NCBI GenBank assembly: GCA_027681045.1
Contig: JAQDCK010000007.1
Span: 32,335-96,334 of the forward strand
DNA from: Lactobacillaceae bacterium AF64-9pH9TA
Lineage (GTDB): Bacteria > Bacillota > Bacilli > Lactobacillales > Lactobacillaceae
Length of the DNA stretch: 64,000 nucleotides
Direction of reading: 5' to 3'
Positions 9,636-18,065 of this stretch are shown in pieces. Position numbers and translations under genes: made by a program. Position 1 is the stretch's first letter. Every line of letters begins with the position of its first letter. Below the pieces are notes generated by a model. The model made no database searches. It was given only the letters and a program-made list of their open reading frames with translations, and had not been told where the DNA came from.

Positions 9636-9674
9636 ATAAAAAAATAATCCCCCGAAACTGGGAGATTATCAGTT
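9636..9674 (-). terminator. Terminator between yaaL and tmk
   Basis: On the minus strand GATAATCTCCC pairs with GGGGGATTATT, followed by T7. It ends the dnaX-ebfC-recR-yaaL transcript. Confidence 0.8.
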
Positions 9675-9676
9675 TT

Positions 9677-9913
9677 TTATTGGGAAATGGCGTTGGTCAC
9701 ACCGGTGTAAGAAGCATGACGGTAGCGGGCCTCATCGTATAAAAAGGCGTACTCAGCTCTTAAAATCTTGTCTGCCACGATATTGTCATCAGACATATCC
9801 AGGGTCGTGTTGTCCAAACCCTTGTTGAGGCTGATTTCCTGCTGCAGCTTTTCTACCAAAGCCATCAGCTTCGCATCTTCTGCTTGCTTGATTTTGTCGC
9901 TGTGCTTACTCAT
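9677..9913 (-). CDS. YaaL family protein (DUF2508)
   Basis: A 78-residue, charged, helical protein always found next to recR in Firmicutes. Function is unknown in the family. It starts 1 base after recR ends, so it is translationally linked. The ORF ends inside the arm of the following terminator region. There is no signal peptide or metal motif. Confidence 0.85.
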   Translation of the reverse strand: MSKHSDKIKQAEDAKLMALVEKLQQEISLNKGLDNTTLDMSDDNIVADKILRAEYAFLYDEARYRHASYTGVTNAISQ

Positions 9914-9914
9914 G

Positions 9915-10514
9915 CTATAACTCCGTTCTACCTTGAACTGCCCGCTTCAAAGTGATCAAGTTGGCGTACTCAATGTCTGAGCCGACCGCCAGGCCCGCAG
10001 CCAGCCGGGTAACCTTAAGGCCAGCCGGTTTGATCAAGCGGGAAATGTACATGGCCGTTGACTCCCCTTCCGGGGTGGAATTAAGGGCCAGGATGACTTC
10101 TTTGGCATCATCGTTTTTCTGCAAACGGACGATCAAAGACTTGATGTTGATCTGCTCCGGCCCGATCCCGTCCATCGGAGACAAGACCCCGTGCAGGACA
10201 TGGTAGAGGCCGTCATATTCGCCCATGTTTTCGAAGGCCATTACGTCTTTTGCTTCTTCAACCACCATGATGGTTGACCGGTCCCGGGCAGGATTGCTGC
10301 AGATGGCGCAAGGGTCCTGCTCGGTGATGTTGCCGCAGATTGAGCACTGACGCAGTTTTTCCTTAACGTCGACTAAAGAACGGGCGAATTCGTCCACGTC
10401 TTCTTTAGGCATATCCATGGCGTAAAAGGCCAGGCGGGTCGCCGTTTTTTCACCGATGCCCGGCAGTTTCATGAAGGAATCGATCAAGCGGGCGATTGGC
10501 AATGGGTATTGCAA
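9915..10514 (-). CDS. recR: Recombination protein RecR
   Basis: A 199-residue RecFOR mediator. An N-terminal helix-hairpin-helix ([14 protein letters not shown]) is followed by a four-Cys zinc finger ([16 protein letters not shown]) and a Toprim domain starting [14 protein letters not shown]. It is flanked by ebfC and yaaL with 1-base gaps, the classic dnaX-ebfC-recR arrangement. Confidence 0.97.
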   Translation of the reverse strand: MQYPLPIARLIDSFMKLPGIGEKTATRLAFYAMDMPKEDVDEFARSLVDVKEKLRQCSICGNITEQDPCAICSNPARDRSTIMVVEEAKDVMAFENMGEYDGLYHVLHGVLSPMDGIGPEQINIKSLIVRLQKNDDAKEVILALNSTPEGESTAMYISRLIKPAGLKVTRLAAGLAVGSDIEYANLITLKRAVQGRTEL

Positions 10515-10515
10515 A

Positions 10516-10845
10516 TTACATCAGGCCTTTCGTGTACTTGCCCAGGCTCTGTTGGGTTGCCTGGTCGATCTGCTTCAAGCCCTTGTTAACAGCGTCGATA
10601 ACCAGGTCTTCCAGCATGTCCGGGTCATCCGGGTCAATGGCTTCCGGCTTGATGGACAAGCTCTTTAAAGTCCGGTCGCCGGTGAAAGTAGCCACTACCA
10701 TGTCGTCAGCTGCCTTGCCGGTGAATTCCTGGGTCGTGATGTTTTCCTGTTCCTGGGCCATTTGTTCCTGCAGCTTCTTGGCTTGCTTCATCATCTGTTG
10801 CATGTTAATGCCGCCCATTCCTGGGAAAGCTGGTCTCTTGCTCAT
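10516..10845 (-). CDS. Nucleoid-associated protein YbaB/EbfC
   Basis: A 109-residue DNA-binding dimer with a Gln/Lys-rich N-terminal helix ([16 protein letters not shown]) and the strand region [24 protein letters not shown]. The family coats DNA with little sequence preference. It is downstream of dnaX by 71 bases. AAGGAGATTTTTTC before the ATG is a strong ribosome site. Confidence 0.94.
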   Translation of the reverse strand: MSKRPAFPGMGGINMQQMMKQAKKLQEQMAQEQENITTQEFTGKAADDMVVATFTGDRTLKSLSIKPEAIDPDDPDMLEDLVIDAVNKGLKQIDQATQQSLGKYTKGLM

Positions 10846-10916
10846 GAAAAAATCTCCTTTTACTATTTCGTTTTTATCTGCTTAATTTTAACGCGAAAAA
10901 AGTTTTTTGGCGAATA

Positions 10917-12740
10917 TTAGTCCTTAACCTGGGCCAAAGGGCCGAAAAGCTCTTCTGCCTTGGTCACGATCGCGTCATCTGCCGCTTCTTCCGGCGGCGC
11001 CTGATCCGGCAAAGGCGGCTCAGGAGCTGCTTCTTCTGCCGGCTGGGCTTGGGCTGGCTGGGCCTTGGCCCGGAGCTGACTGGCATGTTCTTTGATAAAG
11101 GCCTGGCGGATTTTGGGCCATGCCTTTTCGTCAACGATGGCGATGGTCCAGCTCTCCTTGGTCAATTGCTCCAGGTCAGCTTTGAGGGTTGCTAAAAATT
11201 CCTGAGGATTTGTAGCCAGCTGCCAGGCCCGGGACTGGCTGGACAAAAGGACCGCCCGGTCGCTGGCCGCGATCGGCTGCAAAAAGCCCAAGACCGTCTT
11301 GGCCGGCTCTTCCAGCATGCTTGGCAAGTCCCGGTCCCAGAGGTTGCGGGCTTCAGCTAAGCCGGGCTTGGTGGCCTGGCTTAAGACGGCGTAGATCTCT
11401 TCTTTGCTGCTGGTGATCTCTGCCTGCAGGCTTTCAGCTTGCTGCTGCTTTTCCGCTGCCTGCTGAGCCACTTCGGTTGCCCCGCCCTTTTGCGTGTAGA
11501 GCTGCTGGTTGAGCTGGAAGACATGGCGGGGGCTGAAGGCCTGGCTTGGCCGCTGACTCAGCTGCTGAACCTGCTGGGTCAGCTGGTGGACTTGTTCTTT
11601 CAAGGCCTTGATCTGCCGCTCGATGGCCGGGTTGCTGGCCGCGGAAGCAACTTGCTGGCCTGCCTGGCTGTTTTGCCGCTTTTGGCCGGCCTGGACTAAA
11701 AAGACTTCCAAGGGAATCTGCTGCTGGTTGGTAAAGCGGAGGCTGCCCAAGGCGTCATTAGCCTGGTCAATGATCTGGCTGAAGCGGTCCGGGCTTTGCT
11801 GGGCAATTTCTTGGGCAAAACCGTCTGTCAGGAATTCCCCCTGCCCTGTTTTGGTAAAAAGCATGGCCTGGACGGTCAAGCTGATAATTTCATTTAAGAT
11901 GTTTTGGGCGCTGGCCCCGTCCTGGATGGCGGACTTAGCCAAATCCAGGGCCGCCTGGCTGTCCCCGTTTAAGAGGGCCAAAAGGAGCTTTTCGACTTGC
12001 TCCTGGGCGGCGAAACCGGTGACTTCCAGGGCGTCCTCGTAGCGGACACTGCTTTTTTCAAAAGAAAGGAGCTGGTCCAAAATACTCAAGGCATCCCGCA
12101 TCCCCCCGTCGGCGACTTGGGCGATGACCTTTAAGGCCTTGTCCTCATATTCGACCCCTTCCTGGCCCAGGATGTATTCCATCCGCTTGACCATGGCCTC
12201 ATTTGAGAAGCGCTTGAAGTTGTAGCGCTGGGTTCTGGAAATGATAGTGGCCGGCACCTTCTGCAGTTCAGTCGTCGCCAAAATAAAGACGACGCTGGCT
12301 GGCGGTTCTTCCAAAGTCTTCAAAAGGGCGTTGAAGGCCGAAATCGACAGCATGTGGACTTCGTCAATGATATAAACCTTGTACTTGCCTTCAGTTGGGG
12401 CATAGTGAACCTTGTCTAAAAGGTCGCGGATTTCGTCAACGCTGTTGTTTGAGGCCGCGTCCATTTCGATGATATCCGGCATTGCCCCCCGGTCGGCGGC
12501 CAGGCAGTTGCTGCACTCGTTGCAAGGTTCGCCCTCTTGCAGGTTTAAACAGTTCAAGGCCTTGGCAAAAATCTTGGCGCAGGAGGTCTTCCCCGTCCCC
12601 CGCGGGCCGGCAAAAAGGAAGGCATGCGATACCTTGCCGCGGATAAGTGAATTCTTGAGGGTATCGGTAATGGCTTCCTGCCCGACCACATCATCAAAGG
12701 TGCGCGGGCGCCATTTGCGATACAAAGCTTGATAAGCCAT
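10917..12740 (-). CDS. dnaX: DNA polymerase III subunits gamma/tau
   Basis: A 607-residue clamp-loader ATPase. Walker A GPRGTGKTS is at residues 45-53, the zinc cluster uses Cys64, Cys73, Cys76 and Cys79, and IIDEVHML is Walker B. The C-terminal ~250 residues are Gln/Ala-rich linker and tau-specific polymerase-binding region. It heads the dnaX-ebfC-recR-yaaL transcript. I saw no obvious programmed frameshift cassette, so only the full tau form is predicted. Confidence 0.96.
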   Translation of the reverse strand: MAYQALYRKWRPRTFDDVVGQEAITDTLKNSLIRGKVSHAFLFAGPRGTGKTSCAKIFAKALNCLNLQEGEPCNECSNCLAADRGAMPDIIEMDAASNNSVDEIRDLLDKVHYAPTEGKYKVYIIDEVHMLSISAFNALLKTLEEPPASVVFILATTELQKVPATIISRTQRYNFKRFSNEAMVKRMEYILGQEGVEYEDKALKVIAQVADGGMRDALSILDQLLSFEKSSVRYEDALEVTGFAAQEQVEKLLLALLNGDSQAALDLAKSAIQDGASAQNILNEIISLTVQAMLFTKTGQGEFLTDGFAQEIAQQSPDRFSQIIDQANDALGSLRFTNQQQIPLEVFLVQAGQKRQNSQAGQQVASAASNPAIERQIKALKEQVHQLTQQVQQLSQRPSQAFSPRHVFQLNQQLYTQKGGATEVAQQAAEKQQQAESLQAEITSSKEEIYAVLSQATKPGLAEARNLWDRDLPSMLEEPAKTVLGFLQPIAASDRAVLLSSQSRAWQLATNPQEFLATLKADLEQLTKESWTIAIVDEKAWPKIRQAFIKEHASQLRAKAQPAQAQPAEEAAPEPPLPDQAPPEEAADDAIVTKAEELFGPLAQVKD

Positions 12741-12756
12741 ACATTCTCCCCGTAAT

Positions 12757-12791
12757 GAAAAAGCTCCTAGCCCCGAAGAGCTAAGAGCCTG
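12757..12791 (-). terminator. Terminator of the SRP RNA gene
   Basis: On the minus strand GGCTCTTAGCTC pairs with GGGCTAGGAGCTT (one G-U allowed) around TTCG, then a T run. It lies just before dnaX. Confidence 0.8.
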
Positions 12792-12804
12792 TTAATTGCT
12801 AAAT

Positions 12805-12880
12805 AAAGGGCACATGCCCAAGCGACCTTAGTGCTGCTACCTTCCGGTCCTGACACGCTTCGGAGGTCGAACATTGCCCA
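12805..12880 (-). ncRNA. ffs: Signal recognition particle RNA (4.5S type)
   Basis: The conserved SRP domain IV loop is present on the minus strand: GTCAGGACCGGAAGGTAGCA. The flanks GGGCA and TGCCC close the hairpin, and GACCT pairs with AGGTC nearer the tip. A transcript from about 12880 to the terminator at 12757 would be ~120 nt, the short form. It lies between tadA and dnaX, the usual position in this group. Confidence 0.95.
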
Positions 12881-12886
12881 ACAAAT

Positions 12887-12915
12887 ATTGTAACCTAAAC
12901 TAATCCTTTTGGCAA
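12887..12915 (-). promoter_or_regulatory. Promoter of ffs, inside the 3' end of tadA
   Basis: -35 TTGCCA (12910-12915 on the complement), 17-base spacer, -10 TACAAT (12887-12892). The start point is predicted near 12880. The -35 and most of the spacer lie inside the last codons of tadA. Confidence 0.8.
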
Positions 12916-13409
12916 TTTTCCTGGGCTTTTTTTGCTAATTTTTGCTTGCGGCGGATTTCCCGGAAGAAATCTTTCAAAAGCTGGGCTCCTTGCTCCTTGT
13001 AAAGACCCCGGATGACCTTGGGATGGTGGTTGAATTTTTCCACGCTGAAGAGGTCGACCACGCTGCCGGCAGCGCCAGCTTTGGGGTCCATAGCCGCGAA
13101 GTAGACTTCCTTGATCCGGGAGTTGATAATGGCCCCGGCGCACATAGCGCAAGGCTCCAGGGTAACAAACAGGCTGCAATCGATTAAGCGCCAGGAGTCA
13201 AGCTTTTGACAGGCCTCTTTAATGGCCAGGATTTCGGCATGGGCCGTCCCGTCTTCATCCAGCTCCCGCCTATTGTAACCCCGGCCGATAATCTGCCCGT
13301 CTGGGCCCACGACAACGGCCCCAATGGGAACTTCGTCTTGCCGGCGGGCCTTCTCAGCTTCCGCAAAGGCGGCCTCCATGTAGGTCTTTTTTTCTTCGCT
13401 TGAATACAT
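12900..13409 (-). CDS. tadA: tRNA-specific adenosine deaminase TadA
   Basis: A 169-residue zinc deaminase making inosine at tRNA-Arg position 34. The zinc and proton-shuttle motif HAEILAIKEA and the cysteine pair PCAMC are present. The length is usual for TadA; cytidine deaminase is unlikely because of the ELDEDGTAHAE context and the ffs/dnaX neighbourhood. It is preceded immediately by the methyltransferase gene, sharing a base at 13409. Confidence 0.95.
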   Translation of the reverse strand: MYSSEEKKTYMEAAFAEAEKARRQDEVPIGAVVVGPDGQIIGRGYNRRELDEDGTAHAEILAIKEACQKLDSWRLIDCSLFVTLEPCAMCAGAIINSRIKEVYFAAMDPKAGAAGSVVDLFSVEKFNHHPKVIRGLYKEQGAQLLKDFFREIRRKQKLAKKAQENCQKD

Positions 13410-14011
13410 TATTTCTTCACGCTCTTTAAAATGTAGTAGCCCTTGTCCCGGGTCAAGATTTCGCAGTTGCCAAAACTGGCTACCATCAATTTCTTGGCGC
13501 TCGGTGCCCCCTGCTTTTTCTGGATGACGACCAGCAGGATGCCGCCGCCTAGCAAATGTTCCTTAGCTTCTGACAAAATGCTGGACCAGATGGCCTTGCC
13601 GGCCCGGATCGGCGGGTTGGTCACGATCATGGCATATTGGCCGGTAACTGCCTGGTAGCGGTCTGAGGCAAAAATATTAACGTTGCCTGCCCCGTTGGCC
13701 ACCGCGTTTCTTCTGGCCAGGTCCATGGCCCGTTCATTAACGTCAACCATGTCGACCTGGCGGTCTGGCCACTTTTTAGCGGCGAAAAGGCCAATCGGGC
13801 CATAGCCGCAGCCGACATCCAGAATATTGCCGCCTGGCAAATCCTGGTCCAGCATCTGCTCAATCAAGACCCCGCTTCCGTAGTCGACCCGGTTTTTGGA
13901 AAAAACACCGGCGTCCGTGGTTAGGTTTAAGTTGATGCCGTTAAGGTGGTAGTTGACCTGGTGCTCATCATGGTCAACCGTGGGATTTTCAGTAAAGTAT
14001 TGTTCAGCCAT
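13409..14011 (-). CDS. Class I SAM-dependent methyltransferase, RsmC-like
   Basis: A 200-residue methyltransferase of the MTS family. ILDVGCGYGPIGLFAA is the SAM-binding motif I and MIVTNPPIRAG is the catalytic NPP motif typical of guanine or adenine N-methyltransferases such as RsmC. The B. subtilis homologue YbxB-type protein has no proven substrate, so rRNA modification is an inference. It is linked to tadA and lies 2 bases from pyrR. Confidence 0.85.
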   Translation of the reverse strand: MAEQYFTENPTVDHDEHQVNYHLNGINLNLTTDAGVFSKNRVDYGSGVLIEQMLDQDLPGGNILDVGCGYGPIGLFAAKKWPDRQVDMVDVNERAMDLARRNAVANGAGNVNIFASDRYQAVTGQYAMIVTNPPIRAGKAIWSSILSEAKEHLLGGGILLVVIQKKQGAPSAKKLMVASFGNCEILTRDKGYYILKSVKK

Positions 14012-14012
14012 C

Positions 14013-14543
14013 TTATCCCTCGCTAATCTTTACGGCATCTTCGCCGTCGATTTCGCTGACCTGGACCTGGACGTCTTCGCTGGCCGCGGTTGGGATGTTC
14101 TTGCCGATAAAGTCCGGCCGGATCGGCAGTTCCCGGTGGCCCCGGTCGATCAAAACAGCCAAGGCAATCTTGGCTGGCCGGCCCTGGTCCATAATCGCGT
14201 CAAGGGCTGCCCGGATGGTCCGGCCGGTATAAAGGACGTCGTCAACCAAGATGACCGTCTTGCCAGTCAAGTCAAAGGAAGTGTCAAAGCTGGCAATGGC
14301 CTTGGCCTTTTCCTCCTGGCTGAGGTCGTCCCGGTAGGCGGAGATGTCCAAAGACAAGACAGGCAGCTGGTTGTCTTCAATTTTGGCCAGGCGGTCGCCG
14401 ATTCTCTGGGCCAGGTACCAGCCCCGGGTCTTGATCCCGATTAAGACCAGGTTTTCGGTCCCCTGGTTTCTTTCCACGATTTCGTAGCTCATTCTGGTCA
14501 GAGCCCGGCGGATCCCCGCTTCATTCATGATTTGTTTGCTCAC
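14013..14543 (-). CDS. pyrR: PyrR, pyr operon regulator / uracil phosphoribosyltransferase
   Basis: A 176-residue PRTase-fold protein. The PRPP loop [18 protein letters not shown] is diagnostic, and [10 protein letters not shown] matches PyrR. In other bacteria PyrR binds pyr mRNA and promotes termination when UMP is high. Here no pyr biosynthetic genes or PyrR-binding leader were seen nearby, so it would act in trans. The 89 bases upstream, after the polymerase-like gene, are T-rich. Confidence 0.93.
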   Translation of the reverse strand: MSKQIMNEAGIRRALTRMSYEIVERNQGTENLVLIGIKTRGWYLAQRIGDRLAKIEDNQLPVLSLDISAYRDDLSQEEKAKAIASFDTSFDLTGKTVILVDDVLYTGRTIRAALDAIMDQGRPAKIALAVLIDRGHRELPIRPDFIGKNIPTAASEDVQVQVSEIDGEDAVKISEG

Positions 14544-14632
14544 TTTTCTTCTCTCCGTATGGTAGTTTTTTCTATTCTATTGTTTTTTCTGTTTCTATTT
14601 TTTATTCTGGTAAAAAATCATCGCTAATCCTT

Positions 14633-17500
14633 TTATAAGACTTGCCCGGATGTAGTCAAATTCCGCCAGTTCTTTTCATAAGCGCTGGCCACCAGGTCCA
14701 GGTACTTGTCATAGTCAAGCGAATGCAAAATTGCTTCCTGCTCTTCAGCTTGAAGTAAGTTGATGGCCCGGTTTTCCACGTGCATGGACCAGTCAGGTGA
14801 CAAATTAGGAATTTTCTGGACCGTAGCCTCCCGGCCTTTTGCCAAGTTGCCCAGGCCGTTAGCCTTAAGGACAGACAGGGCTTCTTGGTCATGCTGGATC
14901 ACAGCTTCCCCGCTTCTCTTGCGCTTGTTCAGCATGGCCGGGGTCAGCTTTTTAGCCGCGGCGGAATAAAGGTGAACCGTCTTCGGCAGGCCGTCTTGAT
15001 AGATAAAGACCCGGTTGTAGCGCTGCAAGATCAAGAGCTGGCCGGCATCCCCCCGGCCAAAAATGCAGTTGGCCCGCTCCCTGCTGTGGTTGGCTGAAAG
15101 AACATTTTGGAACATTCTGAGCCGGTGGGCTGGATCTGGGAAGGCTTCCTCAGCTTCCGCCAGAATCTGCCGGCCCAGGTCCCGGTCAAAAGGAGCTGCC
15201 AGGTCTGTTCTTTTTTCCAGCAGGTAGCGGCTGAGGGCCCAGTCGATGATGGCCGGGTGGGCCAGGGACTTGGTCGGGCTGGTGTCCTTCCGGCAGGCCA
15301 GGCTGCCTGAGGCAGACAGGACCTTGGTCAAGTCCGGACTGGCTTCCAGGCGGTTGTTGGAGTCTTTAGAAAGCAGGTAGAGTTCTTCTGGCACGATCTC
15401 CACCCCGATTTCAGCGGCTTCTTTAGCCAGGATCTTCCCGTTTAAGTCCACGTCTAATACTGAGTAAAGGCCATCAGTATTGGTTGACACGATCCGGGCT
15501 CCGGCATAGGTCTGGGCCTGGCCAATCATATAAGTGAAGAGCTGGCCGATGATCCGCATGGACCGGATCCGGTTGTTCATTCGAATAGAGGACGGCACTT
15601 GCCCCTCTCTTGGGTCAGCTGCCCCGGTAGCTGAGTTTAAGATCAGCTTGGTCCCTTCTCTTTCAATGTTGAACATCCGCCGCTCTTCGTCGCTGTATTG
15701 GGGGTCAGTCCGCTTTTTGTCCAATTCCTGCTTTCTTTCAAAGATCGCCGTATACCGGTCTTCACCTAAGCGGTCATTGTAAAAAGCATTCAAGCGCCGG
15801 AGCATGTTTGGATAGTAGGAAGTAAAGTCCTCGTGGTTGGTCAGGTCGCTGGAAGTAAAGGCATAACGGTCATCCAGTCGGACCCGGCTCCCCTGCTTTT
15901 TGAAAACGGATGGCTCATCTTGGCTGAAGTCCCGCCAAAACTGACCCCGGTCGGCCGGATCCGTCTGCTCCATCAGCTTGATCGTTGCTTTAGCGGTCAG
16001 GAAAGTCTGGTACTTTTCTACCCGGCCGTCTGGCAGGGTGACTTCCCTGGCCTTGCGCAAGTCCAAAGGATCTGGATAAAGCTTTTGCACATAAGCCAGG
16101 TCAGCCTGCTTTTTCTCCCAAAGGGCATGGTCTTGTAAATAGAGGTCACGGTTATATTCTGACCCATGCAGGCCGCCAACGGAGAAAGTAATGTAGCAAG
16201 TCGATGGCTGGCCATCCTTTTGGTAGTAGAAAAGGTTGGTATCTTCGTTTTCGACATCACTTAAGTCGCTGACCGGCAAGGCCTGGTCGCCGTAATCTTC
16301 CCGGTATTCTTTTGAAGGATTGAAGTTCTTGCCGGCAAACTGCTTGTAGTAGTCATAAACCCGGTCGAACTTCTTGCGTAAGTTTTCGTCCTCAAAGAGC
16401 TTGTAGAAAAAGTCCCGGCTTTCTTCCAGGATGTCTCTCTGCTTTTCGCCCGTTTTTTCCGCCACGCTGGCCGCCGGGTACAAGAAGGAAACAGCCCGGT
16501 CGTCTTTTAAGCGGCCGTATGGGCAGATGGTCCGGCGGGCAAAGTTGGCGGAAGAAGAATCGATGGTCAAGCGGTCTTTTCTGACAAAGGCTGAGCCGAT
16601 TTTCGCCTGGTAGCTGTCCCCGTCTTCTTGGTAGATCAAGTCCGGGTACTGACCCAGGAGGCCCTTTTTCAAAATAAACTGGCCCTGGTAGTAAGGATGG
16701 CAGAAAAGCTCCTTTAAGTTGACCACGTCAGAAACGTTGTAGGCAATGAGATCTGCCAGTTCTTCGGGACTGGTCAAATAGTCCTGGCCAGGCTTTAATT
16801 TGTCACTTTCCAGAATCTGCCAGCCCAGCATCCCCAAAAGGCGCTTGAGGCCAACCCGTCTTTGCCGCTCATTGAGCTGGGCTACGTCGATATGGCGGCC
16901 GGACATCTGGAAGTTTTTGGCAACTAAGCCCATGGTCTTGTCCTGCCAAAGGCGCAGGCGCATGTTGCCGATATAGCGGCTGAAGAGCTCATCGTTAAAG
17001 TCCCGCATCTCCCTGGCCGTCACGGCTGAAAAGCGGTCCCGCTTGCCGCTTTCGCCAGGCTGCCAGGCTCTAGTGAAGTAGTAGGCCAGCATGGTCAAGT
17101 CGTAGTTGCTGGAATTGTAGCCCATCAGGTAGGGCGCTTCTTCTTCCTGGTAGCCGGCGTCAGTGTCGCAGACCGGGCGGAATTGGCCTGGAAAAGAGGA
17201 CGGGGCTTGGGGATCATTGACGTATTGGGCATCTGAAACCCCAAAGGTCTGGGCCAAGCGAGCGGAAGCTGCACCTGAGCGGAGATTGTAATAGTAGATC
17301 TCTCCTTTAAAGTTTTGGTTCTTCTCCCGGATCCGCCGGGCAGCAGCCTTCTTAAAGTCCAGGCTGTCTTTGTCATTTAAGCCCGGATCATCAACTATGT
17401 AGTAGATGTCAACCCGCTGGTCATCTGGCCGGTAGCAGGACAAGGTAAAGGCATTGGTCAAAGATTCGATATCATAGAAATAAGAATTGAGTCGGCTCAT
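14633..17500 (-). CDS. Family-B DNA polymerase-like protein with 3'-5' exonuclease motifs
   Basis: A 955-residue protein. The N-terminal exonuclease-like part has FYDIES (Asp10, Glu12; Exo I), NSSNYD (Asn132/Asp134 region; Exo II) and YNVSD (Tyr254, Asp258; Exo III). The polymerase part has DFTSYYP (Asp558; motif A, cf. DxxSLYP), KLILNSATG (Lys618; motif B, cf. KxxxNSxYG) and STNTDG (Asp676; motif C, cf. DTDS with the first Asp as Asn). The second motif C Asp, the metal ligand, is kept. FSVGGLHG near residue 439 and a long C-terminal half after motif C are additional. The A-to-B gap of ~60 residues is short for protein-primed polymerases. GGAGG stands 6 bases before the ATG. No replication, integration or phage genes are adjacent. 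Codon use resembles its neighbours, so it is long resident. Confidence 0.75.
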   Translation of the reverse strand: MSRLNSYFYDIESLTNAFTLSCYRPDDQRVDIYYIVDDPGLNDKDSLDFKKAAARRIREKNQNFKGEIYYYNLRSGAASARLAQTFGVSDAQYVNDPQAPSSFPGQFRPVCDTDAGYQEEEAPYLMGYNSSNYDLTMLAYYFTRAWQPGESGKRDRFSAVTAREMRDFNDELFSRYIGNMRLRLWQDKTMGLVAKNFQMSGRHIDVAQLNERQRRVGLKRLLGMLGWQILESDKLKPGQDYLTSPEELADLIAYNVSDVVNLKELFCHPYYQGQFILKKGLLGQYPDLIYQEDGDSYQAKIGSAFVRKDRLTIDSSSANFARRTICPYGRLKDDRAVSFLYPAASVAEKTGEKQRDILEESRDFFYKLFEDENLRKKFDRVYDYYKQFAGKNFNPSKEYREDYGDQALPVSDLSDVENEDTNLFYYQKDGQPSTCYITFSVGGLHGSEYNRDLYLQDHALWEKKQADLAYVQKLYPDPLDLRKAREVTLPDGRVEKYQTFLTAKATIKLMEQTDPADRGQFWRDFSQDEPSVFKKQGSRVRLDDRYAFTSSDLTNHEDFTSYYPNMLRRLNAFYNDRLGEDRYTAIFERKQELDKKRTDPQYSDEERRMFNIEREGTKLILNSATGAADPREGQVPSSIRMNNRIRSMRIIGQLFTYMIGQAQTYAGARIVSTNTDGLYSVLDVDLNGKILAKEAAEIGVEIVPEELYLLSKDSNNRLEASPDLTKVLSASGSLACRKDTSPTKSLAHPAIIDWALSRYLLEKRTDLAAPFDRDLGRQILAEAEEAFPDPAHRLRMFQNVLSANHSRERANCIFGRGDAGQLLILQRYNRVFIYQDGLPKTVHLYSAAAKKLTPAMLNKRKRSGEAVIQHDQEALSVLKANGLGNLAKGREATVQKIPNLSPDWSMHVENRAINLLQAEEQEAILHSLDYDKYLDLVASAYEKNWRNLTTSGQVL

Positions 17501-17556
17501 TTTTTCCTCCAGTCGTTTACTTACATTTTAGCAAAAAGCAAGAAAAAAGCGGGCCG

Positions 17557-17841
17557 TCAAGTCCGCTCCCCTGTCCTGCCCTGCAGCTGCTCATAGCGCT
17601 CCAGCGGCATTGAGGTTACATGATAATTCTTGCAATAAGGACACCGGTAAGCCCGAATCGGCATCGGCCGCCAGTGCTCATGGTTGATTTCACGCAGGTG
17701 AACGGTCACCTCTTCCTTGTAAAGAAACAAGTCGGCATCAAACTTTGTCTTAAAGGCCCGCTTGCCACTGGGACAAGCCAGCAGACGACTGCGGCGGGCG
17801 CGCCGGTAAGCCTTATTGGCTTTACTCTTCGTCATTGCCAT
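17557..17841 (-). CDS. Small basic protein with a CPYC zinc-ribbon-like motif
   Basis: A 94-residue basic protein, upstream of and co-directional with the polymerase-like gene (56-base gap). The N-terminal 35 residues are very Lys/Arg-rich, and the C-terminal YRCPYCKNYHVTS resembles the zinc-binding CPxC...H motif of small phage and plasmid proteins. The first ATG at 17841 overlaps the AAGGGGG site; the second ATG at 17835 has a proper 7-base spacing and is the likelier start (92 residues). A weak hairpin plus T run lies between this gene and the polymerase gene. It may bind nucleic acid; function is unknown. Confidence 0.7.
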   Translation of the reverse strand: MAMTKSKANKAYRRARRSRLLACPSGKRAFKTKFDADLFLYKEEVTVHLREINHEHWRPMPIRAYRCPYCKNYHVTSMPLERYEQLQGRTGERT

Positions 17842-18065
17842 GCCCCCTTACTTTCTTCAGAAGTAAAACAGCAGATCACTGAATCCTTATGTCAATATTC
17901 ACTTTCTAGCTTGATTTTATCACCATTCGCCTGCCTGCTCAATTAATAGCCGCTTTTTACCAAGATTCTAGTAAGCGTTCTATTGTTTTTTAATTAAATA
18001 AGGGCGATAATAAATTAATATCTTAAACAGAAGGTTTGACTAATTCCGGGAGGCAAGATTCAAGA

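Noticed and set aside
14633..17841. Pipolin or prophage
   Set aside because: A polymerase alone is not enough: no Xer-type integrase, attachment repeats, tRNA site or phage genes are seen; pyrR and the SLAP gene flank it directly.
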